NCBI GenBank assembly: GCA_002293145.1
Contig: DBCO01000032.1
Coordinates: forward strand, 59,916 to 110,863
Direction: 5' to 3'
Source of the DNA: Akkermansiaceae bacterium UBA956
GTDB lineage: Bacteria > Verrucomicrobiota > Verrucomicrobiia > Verrucomicrobiales > Akkermansiaceae
Length of the DNA stretch: 50,948 nucleotides
The position numbers and the translations under genes are program-made. The notes beneath the pieces were generated by a model. That model saw only the letters and a program-made list of their open reading frames with translations, did no database searches and was not told the DNA's origin. Numbering within the stretch: the first letter of the stretch is position 1; the number at the start of each line of letters is the position of its first letter. Positions 17,170 through 23,325 of this stretch are shown piece by piece.

Positions 17170-17439
17170 TTATCTGAAGAGGTCACTGTGACTGCCAGTT
17201 CTCTCTAGAAACAAGCTATCTCCCTCCACTCGATAAATGAGAATCCAGTCAGGTTCAATGTGGCAATCCCGTGATCCAGACCATTCACCAATCAACGCGT
17301 GGTCATGATGACGATCCGCTAATGCCTCACTTTTGGCTAAGATGCTCACGACTTCCTTGAACTTGTTCAGATCTTTGCCGCGCTTCTTGATTCGCTTGAA
17401 ATCCCTCTTGAATTGGCTGGTCTGAAAAATGGCTTTCAT
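17170..17439 (-). CDS. yafQ: YafQ-type mRNA interferase toxin
   Basis: An 89-residue RelE-superfamily toxin. By alignment from memory with E. coli YafQ, all the catalytic positions are kept: H47, H60, D64, W65 and H84, with F88 near the end ('DCHIEPDWILIYRV' and 'ERTGSHSDLFR'). The toxin would cleave mRNA on the ribosome when free of its antitoxin. Its start overlaps the antitoxin stop by 4 bp (ATGA), which indicates translational coupling. It appears intact, in contrast to the second RelE-type gene at 37.7 kb. Confidence 0.92.
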   Translation of the reverse strand: MKAIFQTSQFKRDFKRIKKRGKDLNKFKEVVSILAKSEALADRHHDHALIGEWSGSRDCHIEPDWILIYRVEGDSLFLERTGSHSDLFR

Positions 17440-17693
17440 GCATCCCAGCTCTCAAAAAGTTTCTCAGTAGAATCAAATCGCTCCAAGTTACGCCCATTTC
17501 TCGATTCCTGCAGAGCCTTGATCGTTTCTTCATTTGGAATCGACACATCGAAAGGCAATCCGTTCCGCAAGGTAATCTGCGTATAAAACATACGAATCGC
17601 CTCAGTCGGGCTCAAGCCCAAACGATGGAGTATGCCCTCAGCCTGCTTTTTGATTTCAGGCTGCATCCGACTGTGAACTGCTGCGGTTTTCAT
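17436..17693 (-). CDS. dinJ: RelB/DinJ-family antitoxin
   Basis: Antitoxin partner of the downstream YafQ-type toxin. The N-terminal ribbon-helix-helix segment 'MKTAAVHSRMQPEIKKQAEG' is followed by 'ILHRLGLSPTEAIRMFYTQI', the family's DNA-binding and dimerisation region. The C-terminal half, rich in charged residues, should wrap the toxin. I chose the ATG at 17693 (85 residues), because it gives the normal DinJ start and leaves an inverted repeat immediately upstream; an ATG at 17747 would put that operator-like repeat inside the gene. Confidence 0.9.
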   Translation of the reverse strand: MKTAAVHSRMQPEIKKQAEGILHRLGLSPTEAIRMFYTQITLRNGLPFDVSIPNEETIKALQESRNGRNLERFDSTEKLFESWDA

Positions 17694-17702
17694 GCCAACA
17701 AT

Positions 17703-17720
17703 GTGTTGCAATGGCAACAC
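17703..17720. promoter_or_regulatory. Operator-like inverted repeat upstream of the dinJ-yafQ pair
   Basis: The 18-bp 'gtgttgcaatggcaacac' is an inverted repeat with 7-bp arms and a 4-bp centre, ending 9 bp upstream of the antitoxin ATG. On the minus strand a TTGACA hexamer lies just before it, and the palindrome fills the spacer toward a weak -10. Ribbon-helix-helix antitoxins usually bind such repeats to repress their own operon; that role here is inferred from position and symmetry. Confidence 0.6.
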
Positions 17721-17877
17721 GTTGTCAAGCGCGTTTTCCGTTTTCATTCATCCAATGAATCGGTGCGGAAGGGATCATACGAAAGCTCTTTTTCATTGGT
17801 CGCTGTTTATTGGAGCTGTCATATTGATACCGAACAAGCTCAGGGACACTAATTGGAACTGCCCTAGAAGGAGCCTT

Positions 17878-17986
17878 ACACAGGGTGGTGTGGTCCTCGG
17901 GAGCTAATCACTCCCGAGGACCCGATTCCTGTGTTTTGTTGTCTGAATTGGCTTGGGCATTCCGACGCTTGGAAAGCCCGAATTCA
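17878..17986. other. Two adjacent nested hairpins (possible structured RNA or double terminator)
   Basis: The first structure has an outer 7-bp stem (17878-17884 with 17928-17934) around an inner perfect 12-bp stem (17892-17903 with 17911-17922) and a 7-base loop. The second has an outer 6-bp stem 'tgaatt'/'aattca' (17944-17949 with 17981-17986) around a 9-bp stem with one mismatch, 'gggcattcc'/'ggaaagccc'. They fill the 307-bp gap between the antitoxin and the next gene, where no credible reading frame exists. A short T-rich stretch follows the first on the plus strand, so a terminator is possible. Confidence 0.5.
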
Positions 17987-18054
17987 AAGAAGAACGTTAC
18001 CCGCCGTTGGATGTGTCGTCTTGTACTCTCTCTTTGATATATTTGTGTGTTGTC

Positions 18055-18420
18055 TTACGGTAAGTTAAACCAATCAAACACTGAAGACAAATCAATGTCT
18101 GGCCACTCAAGCCAAGATAAATCGATGTCAATACCAAGGAAGGATCCGCCGCTTGCAAGTTCAGACAGCACCTCCGCCTTCATGCTTGCGTAGTCACACA
18201 CCTCGCCAACGGCTTCATGAATAGCGGCAAAGTCGCTTGGCGAAGAAAACATGCAATACGCCCAGCACACAATATCTGGTTGATATCCACCGTCACGCGC
18301 AGCCTTCTTTATCTGTTCGGGCGCGTAATACTTTTTCTTGCCGTGATCTCGGACTAACCGTTGACCGACGTCACTGATAAACTTCTTCTTGTCTTCGGGC
18401 TTTAATTCGCAGGTAGGCAT
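18055..18420 (-). CDS. Small soluble protein of unknown function
   Basis: About 121 residues from the ATG at 18420 (an upstream in-frame ATG at 18477 would add 19 residues). The N-terminal half is lysine-rich and helical ('LKPEDKKKFISDVGQRLVRD', then 'YYAPEQIKKAARDGGY'). The C-terminal end is acidic and tryptophan-rich ('DLSWLEWPDIDLSSVFDWF'). There is no signal peptide or membrane segment. I do not recognise the family, but codon use and composition look like a real gene. It is isolated, between the hairpin region and a palindromic repeat downstream of hemB. Confidence 0.6.
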   Translation of the reverse strand: MPTCELKPEDKKKFISDVGQRLVRDHGKKKYYAPEQIKKAARDGGYQPDIVCWAYCMFSSPSDFAAIHEAVGEVCDYASMKAEVLSELASGGSFLGIDIDLSWLEWPDIDLSSVFDWFNLP

Positions 18421-18610
18421 CGTATGAATTTCTTGAGTGTGTTGACTTTTTGGATGGTCTGATTTTTCGGGGCTCAAATCTAACAGTTAATTCTTATGTA
18501 AACCAAATTTCACGAATTTTTGAAATTTGCAAAACCTGCCCAACATGCCCGCTAAAATCTGAAGTGAGAATTTTGCCAAATCGGAGTGCGGCTGCGAGTT
18601 TGGATTATGA

Positions 18611-18638
18611 AGAAGCGGACTAAAGATCCGCGCTCCAT
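18611..18638. repeat. Palindromic element at the hemB stop, first copy
   Basis: 'agaagcggactaaag' followed by 'atccgcgctccat' abuts the hemB stop codon. The same sequence, with one base fewer and a more perfect stem, lies directly after another minus-strand gene at 37977-38003. Each can fold into a gcgga/tccgc hairpin. Position right after stop codons suggests a terminator or mRNA 3'-end function, or a repeat tolerated there. Confidence 0.6.
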
Positions 18639-19630
18639 CATGAGTCACGCAGCCACTTTGCGACTTCTTTGGCGTAGTAGGTGAGGATGATGTCGGCACC
18701 GGCGCGTTTGATGGCGGTGAGGGATTCGAGAATGATGGCCTTGCGGTCGAGCCAACCGGCGGCGGCGGCGCTTTCGATCATGAGGTATTCGCCGCTGACT
18801 TGGTAGGCGGCTACGGGTAAGGTGCTGTGTTCGCGGACTTTGGCGATGATGTCGAGGTAGGCACCGGCGGGCTTGACCATGATCATGTCGGCGCCTTCTT
18901 GTTCGTCTAACAAAATTTCGCGCACTGCCTCGCGGGCGTTGGCGTAGTCCATTTGGTAGGTTTTTTTGTCGCCTGCCTTGGGTGCGGAATCGAGCGCTCC
19001 GCGAAATGGTCCGTAGTAGGCGGAGGCGTATTTGGCGGAGTAGCTGAGGATCGAGACCTGCTCATGGCCGGCGTGATCTAAGGCATCGCGTAAGGCGGCG
19101 ACACGGCCGTCCATCATATCGCTTGGCGAAACGATGTCCGCTCCGGCAGCAGCGTGGCACAGTGCTTGACGGCAGAGAATTTCTACAGTCTCGTCGTTGA
19201 GAATCACCATTTCGCCATTGGCTTGGGCGCGGACGAGGCCATCATGGCCATCGGCGTTGTAGGGATCGAGGGCGATGTCGGTGATGACGCAGAGCTGTGG
19301 GCAGGCCGACTTGATGGCGCGGATGACGCGGGGGATGAGGCCTTGGTCATGGTAGCATTCGGCGGCATCGGAGGTCTTGAGCGCGTCGTCGATTTTGGGA
19401 AAAAGAACCACGGCGGGCACGCCTGCGGCAAAAATCTGACAGGCCTCGCGCACGACATCGGCCTCGCACCAACGAGTGACGCCAGGCATGCTGGCGATGG
19501 CGTCATTTTGGGTGCCCTCTTGCAAAAAGAGCGGCTGTACAAAATCGCCGGGGCTGAGCACTGTCTCGCGGACGAGGGCGCGGATGGCGGCGGACTTGCG
19601 ATTGCGGCGTGGTCGGATCGGGAGCTGCAT
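18638..19630 (-). CDS. hemB: Porphobilinogen synthase (delta-aminolevulinic acid dehydratase)
   Basis: Joins two 5-aminolevulinate molecules into porphobilinogen in heme and corrin synthesis. Both Schiff-base lysines are present: K200 in 'SYSAKYASAYYGPFR' and K253 in 'MIMVKPAGAYLD'. The metal region reads 'TDIALDPYNADGHDG' (118-131) with aspartates where zinc enzymes have cysteines, so this is the magnesium-type enzyme by family rule. The start at 19630 gives 330 residues and lies 5 bp after the cysS stop; a longer upstream frame would overlap cysS heavily. Confidence 0.96.
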   Translation of the reverse strand: MQLPIRPRRNRKSAAIRALVRETVLSPGDFVQPLFLQEGTQNDAIASMPGVTRWCEADVVREACQIFAAGVPAVVLFPKIDDALKTSDAAECYHDQGLIPRVIRAIKSACPQLCVITDIALDPYNADGHDGLVRAQANGEMVILNDETVEILCRQALCHAAAGADIVSPSDMMDGRVAALRDALDHAGHEQVSILSYSAKYASAYYGPFRGALDSAPKAGDKKTYQMDYANAREAVREILLDEQEGADMIMVKPAGAYLDIIAKVREHSTLPVAAYQVSGEYLMIESAAAAGWLDRKAIILESLTAIKRAGADIILTYYAKEVAKWLRDS

Positions 19631-19634
19631 AATG

Positions 19635-21023
19635 TTACTTGGGTAGGAGTTCATAGCCGTCTTTGTTGTCCTTGACGGTCCAGCCGAGGGCGGCGAGTTG
19701 ATCGCGCAGGACATCGGATTGCGCCCAGTCCTTAGCCTGGCGCACGGCGAGGCGTTGCTCGGCGAGGGCACGGACATCGGCGGGAATTTCTGCGGCTTTT
19801 TCGGGCTCGGGCAAGGTTAGGCCGAGAGCGCGTAGAATGCGATTGAGCGCGGCGAGAGCTTGGGCAGCTGCGGCTCCCTCGAGTTTGGCGGCCTCGCGCA
19901 TGCCGGTGAAGATGCCACCGAGAGCGCCGGCCGTGTTGAGGTCGTCATTGAGGGCAGCCCACGCGGCTTGAAAGGGTCCGAAACTGACCTCGCTCATGGT
20001 CGTAGAGGTAGCGGCTCTTTCGGCAAGTGCGGCGGCGGCTTTGGCAAGCTTGGTCAAGGCCTCGCGCGCGGCGTGCAGGGAATCAAAGGTGAAATTCAGC
20101 GGCTTGCGGTAGTGGCCGCTAATTAAGACATAGCGGACTTCCATGGCAGTCCAGCCGTTGGTGGCGAGGTCTTCGAGGGTGTAGAGATTGCCCAGCGATT
20201 TCGACATTTTTCCGCCGTCCACCATCAAGTGCGCAATGTGGAACCAGCTGTGGGCAAAGTGTCCACCGCAGGCGCAACGGCTCTGTGCGATTTCGTTTTC
20301 GTGGTGCGGAAACACCAAATCCACTCCGCCGCTGTGCAGATCGAAGCTATCTCCTAGATACTCACGAATCATCGCCGAGCACTCGAGGTGCCAGCCCGGA
20401 CGACCGTCCCCCCATGGCGATGCCCAAAAGTTTTCGCCATCCTCGCTGCGACGACTCTTCCAGAGCACGAAGTCGCTGACGCTTTGCTTTTCGTATTCAT
20501 CGGCATTGGCGCGTTGCGATTGCGTGCGTCCGAGCTCGATCTCCCGCTCATCGAGACGTGAAAGTTTTCCGTAATCAGGAAACGAGGCGATGTTGAAATA
20601 CACCGAGCCATCCTCGGACGAGTAGGCGTGACCTTTTTCCACCAATTCCTTGATCATGGTGATTTGATGCGGAATGTGCTCGACGGCACTGGGTTCCACG
20701 TGCGGTGGCAAGCAATTCAGCGCCTTGCAGTCTTGGTGGAACTTGGTGGTCCAGAAATTCGTGAAATCGCCGAGGGTTTTCCCAGCACGCTGCGATTCGC
20801 GGATGGTCTTGTCATCGACGTCGGTGAGATTGCGCACATGCATGGTGCGCTGGCCGCTGGTTTCGAGCGTGCGGCGGAACACATCTTGTAAGACGAAGGT
20901 GCGGAAATTACCGATATGAGCGGGGCCATAGACCGTGGGTCCGCAGCAGTAGAAACGAAATGTTTGGCCGTCGAGGGCTAACAATTCGAGGGTTTTCCGC
21001 TGCAGAGTATCGTAAAGACGCAT
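19635..21023 (-). CDS. cysS: Cysteinyl-tRNA synthetase
   Basis: Charges tRNA-Cys. Class I signatures are visible: 'GPTVYGPAHIGNFRT' near the N-terminus (HIGH-type, HIGN), and 'GGKMSKSLGN' (KMSKS). Zinc-binding residues lie around 'CCGPTVY', 'CSAMI' and 'HHENEIAQS'. The ATG at 21023 ('MRLYDTLQRKTLE') gives 462 residues, normal for the family. It is followed within 5 bp by hemB in an apparent two-gene operon, and is divergent from rpsP. Confidence 0.97.
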   Translation of the reverse strand: MRLYDTLQRKTLELLALDGQTFRFYCCGPTVYGPAHIGNFRTFVLQDVFRRTLETSGQRTMHVRNLTDVDDKTIRESQRAGKTLGDFTNFWTTKFHQDCKALNCLPPHVEPSAVEHIPHQITMIKELVEKGHAYSSEDGSVYFNIASFPDYGKLSRLDEREIELGRTQSQRANADEYEKQSVSDFVLWKSRRSEDGENFWASPWGDGRPGWHLECSAMIREYLGDSFDLHSGGVDLVFPHHENEIAQSRCACGGHFAHSWFHIAHLMVDGGKMSKSLGNLYTLEDLATNGWTAMEVRYVLISGHYRKPLNFTFDSLHAAREALTKLAKAAAALAERAATSTTMSEVSFGPFQAAWAALNDDLNTAGALGGIFTGMREAAKLEGAAAAQALAALNRILRALGLTLPEPEKAAEIPADVRALAEQRLAVRQAKDWAQSDVLRDQLAALGWTVKDNKDGYELLPK

Positions 21024-21199
21024 GCGTATTGCTAGCGCGCGTGCTGGCATCTGGCAAGTGTGGCGTGGGCGTGGAGGTGAAATTTTTTAAAAAATCGCAG
21101 ATTCTTCTTGCCAAGGGGCTTTTTTTTGTCCAATTTCCGCCCCCGCCTGCGCGCAAACGAAGGCTGGAACCAACTTCATTTCAACACAAACACTTTATT

Positions 21200-21451
21200 A
21201 TGGCCGTTGCATTACGTCTTACCCGCCAGGGATCAGCAGATCGTCCCTACTACAAAATTATCGCCGTGGACAGCCGCGTGCGCCGCGATGGACGTTTCAT
21301 CGAACAGCTTGGCACCTACGACCCGATGAAAGAAGGCGTGAACTATGACATCGATCTCGCTGCCGCTGATAAGTGGCTCGGCACCGGCGCTAAGCCATCC
21401 GAAACGGTGAAATCGATCATCCGCAAGGCACGCACCGCTGCTGCCAAGTAA
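21200..21451 (+). CDS. rpsP: 30S ribosomal protein S16
   Basis: An 83-residue ribosomal protein. The start 'MAVALRLTRQGSADRPYYKI' and 'VDSRVRRDGRFIEQLGTYDP' are diagnostic. The ATG at 21200 is the correct start; a longer frame exists but the extra N-terminus is not S16. In many bacteria rpsP heads an rpsP-rimM-trmD-rplS operon. Here it is alone and followed by a strong terminator, so that operon is split. No Shine-Dalgarno sequence precedes it. Confidence 0.97.
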   Translation: MAVALRLTRQGSADRPYYKIIAVDSRVRRDGRFIEQLGTYDPMKEGVNYDIDLAAADKWLGTGAKPSETVKSIIRKARTAAAK

Positions 21452-21481
21452 TTTCGGCGCTACACGATTTTTTCTAAAAAA

Positions 21482-21511
21482 AGCCAGCCTCTCTCTAGGT
21501 TGGCTTTTTTT
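21482..21511 (+). terminator. Intrinsic terminator after rpsP
   Basis: 'agccagcct' and 'aggttggct' pair in a 9-bp stem (one G-U) with a short loop, followed by a run of seven or more T. A run of A before the stem would also make it work on the other strand, though only rpsP needs it. It lies 30 bp after the rpsP stop and clearly separates rpsP from the polymerase gene. Confidence 0.85.
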
Positions 21512-21555
21512 CGTCTACGAAAACAAACGGCTCATATTTTCCGATTGCAAAATAC

Positions 21556-21569
21556 TGTTCAAATGAGTA
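21556..21569. promoter_or_regulatory. Degenerate LexA-box-like sequence before the Y-family polymerase gene
   Basis: 'tgttcaaatgagta' lies 10 bp upstream of the polymerase ATG. Its left half matches a TGTTC-N4-GAACA type operator (the Gram-positive-like LexA box); the right half matches in 3 of 5 positions. The position, overlapping the likely promoter of a translesion polymerase, is what makes it worth listing. The match is weak, and the box of this organism's LexA is not known from the window. Confidence 0.3.
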
Positions 21570-21579
21570 GTATATCCGC

Positions 21580-22794
21580 ATGCAGCGGACGGTGATGTTT
21601 GTGGATTTTAATAGCTTCTTTGCTTCGGTGGAGCAGCATGCGAATCCGTTGTTGCGGGGCAAGGCAGTGGGGGTGATTGCGACGATGGCGGAGACGACGT
21701 GTTGCATCGCCGCGAGTGTGGAGGCAAAACGTTTTGGGGTGAAGACTGGGACGGCGGTACCTGAGGCGCGGGCGCGCTGTCCGGGCATTGTGTTTGTGTT
21801 GAGCGATACGATGAAATACATGGACTATCACCGTCGCTTGGTGGCTTTGTTGGAGGAGGAGATCCCGGTGGAAAAGGTCTGCTCGGTGGATGAGCTGTAT
21901 GGTGTTTTCACCGGAAAATATGCGGAAAAGGAGCAGGTGTGGCAGATCGCGCAGCAAGTGAAACGGCGCTTGGCAAAGGATTTTGGCGGGCCCTTGACCT
22001 GTTCGATCGGGCTGGCGCCGACGGTGTTTTTGGCGAAAACGGCGAGCGATATGCAGAAGCCGGATGGCTTGGTGTGGTTGGATGCCGCGCAGCCAGGGCC
22101 GGCGTTTTTTGAGCTGGAGTTGCGGGATTTGTGCGGCATCGGCAGTCAGATGCATAAGCGCCTGAAGTACCGTGGCATCCGCACGGTTAAGGCGCTGTGG
22201 GAGGCCAGACCGGAGGTGTTGCGCAAGGTGTGGGGCGGGATCGAGGGCGAGCGTTTTTGGCAGGCGCTGCATGGGATCGAGCCGGTGCGTCCGGCGATCG
22301 TACCGCGGCAGGTCGGGCATTCGAAAATCTTGCATCCGGATTTGCGGCATGAACAAGGCGCGCGCGCGATGTTGGATCGGCTTGTCTACAAAGCGGCGCT
22401 GCGTTTGCGCAAGCAGGGCTACGAATGCGGCGAGATGCATGTCTATGTGAAGCGCAGTCGCGAATTTGCGATGTCTTCGTGGTCGGTGATGGCACGTTTC
22501 CCGAGCACTCATGAAGTGCGGCCTTTGTTGTCGATATGGCGTGAGCTATGGGAGCAGCGTCCGCGTCCGCTATCGCATCCGTTTGCGGTGGGCGTGGACC
22601 TTTGTCAATTGCTCGTGCAAGGGGAACCGCGCTTGCCCTTGTTTGCGCCAGAGCCGCGTGAGCAAGCTCTGAGTGTATTGTTAGAAAAAATCAGCAAACG
22701 TCATGGCGCCAAGGCACTGTGGTTCGGCTCCGCGCACGAGGCAGTAGCGGAAGATGTGCCAAGGATCGCGTTCGGAACGATGCCAGATGTTTGA
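21580..22794 (+). CDS. Y-family translesion DNA polymerase (DinB/UmuC superfamily)
   Basis: A 404-residue error-prone polymerase that would bypass damaged template bases. The catalytic carboxylates are present: D9 in 'MFVDFNSFFASVE', and D104-E105 in 'CSVDELYG'. The aromatic pair F13-F14 is where the steric gate against ribonucleotides sits. A palm region 'CSIGLAPTVFLAKTASDMQKP', a helix-hairpin-helix ('LCGIGSQMHKRLKYRGIRTV') and a little-finger domain follow. The C-terminus has no clear beta-clamp peptide, although 'PRLPLFAP' (around 350) resembles one. It is not paired with imuA, dnaE2 or umuD. It might be assigned to DinB or to a UmuC/ImuB-like branch; I cannot decide. Confidence 0.9.
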   Translation: MQRTVMFVDFNSFFASVEQHANPLLRGKAVGVIATMAETTCCIAASVEAKRFGVKTGTAVPEARARCPGIVFVLSDTMKYMDYHRRLVALLEEEIPVEKVCSVDELYGVFTGKYAEKEQVWQIAQQVKRRLAKDFGGPLTCSIGLAPTVFLAKTASDMQKPDGLVWLDAAQPGPAFFELELRDLCGIGSQMHKRLKYRGIRTVKALWEARPEVLRKVWGGIEGERFWQALHGIEPVRPAIVPRQVGHSKILHPDLRHEQGARAMLDRLVYKAALRLRKQGYECGEMHVYVKRSREFAMSSWSVMARFPSTHEVRPLLSIWRELWEQRPRPLSHPFAVGVDLCQLLVQGEPRLPLFAPEPREQALSVLLEKISKRHGAKALWFGSAHEAVAEDVPRIAFGTMPDV

Positions 22795-22901
22795 ATTTTG
22801 TGTTAGCAGTGAGCAGTTTATCCGCCGGAGGATGAGCGTAGGAGGATGAGCAGTTCATCGGTGCAGAACCACTTGGCTTTCGATGAGCGGTCATCGACTA
22901 T

Positions 22902-23291
22902 TCAGTGAAGTTTGGACTGGTCGACTCGAATGTGTTCCGCGACGACACCCTCAATATAGCATCGAATATCGGCATCTTTGGTAAGCATCATCTCGGGCCT
23001 GTTTTCGCAGAAATCGATCTTGATGGTAACCCCATATTGGTTGGCTACGGTGAAGCTGAAATCTTCCATGATGACGTCATGATGCTGCCAATGATCGACA
23101 ATCCTCAAACCGGGGATCTGGTGAATAATCCTCTGGACTTGATTGAACTTACCATAATAACCAAACTCAGCCGATGGTGCGGCGATGGGAACTGATGTGT
23201 ATGCCCAAAGTATGGCAACTGCGATGAGGGGAACCGCGAAAGTCCACAACAGTCGGCGTTTGATTGAATGCGTTCTTTTAGGAGCGAGCAT
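22902..23291 (-). CDS. Small membrane-anchored protein of unknown function
   Basis: 129 residues with one N-terminal membrane segment (about 13-31, 'LLWTFAVPLIAVAILWAY') after a basic stretch, then a mixed soluble domain facing the periplasm. Visible segments are 'IVDHWQHHDVIMEDFSFTV', 'VTIKIDFCENRPEMM' and 'DADIRCYIEGVV' (one cysteine in each of the last two, possibly a disulfide). I do not recognise the family. It lies downstream of the transglutaminase-like gene's 3' end, on the same strand, about 35 bp away. Confidence 0.6.
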   Translation of the reverse strand: MLAPKRTHSIKRRLLWTFAVPLIAVAILWAYTSVPIAAPSAEFGYYGKFNQVQRIIHQIPGLRIVDHWQHHDVIMEDFSFTVANQYGVTIKIDFCENRPEMMLTKDADIRCYIEGVVAEHIRVDQSKLH

Positions 23292-23325
23292 TGGTTTCAG
23301 TGACTAGTGACCAAAAGACCAATGC

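Noticed and set aside
21081..21095. 'attttttaaaaaat' palindrome upstream of rpsP.
   Set aside because: AT-rich and short; it could be a promoter element but nothing else supports a function.
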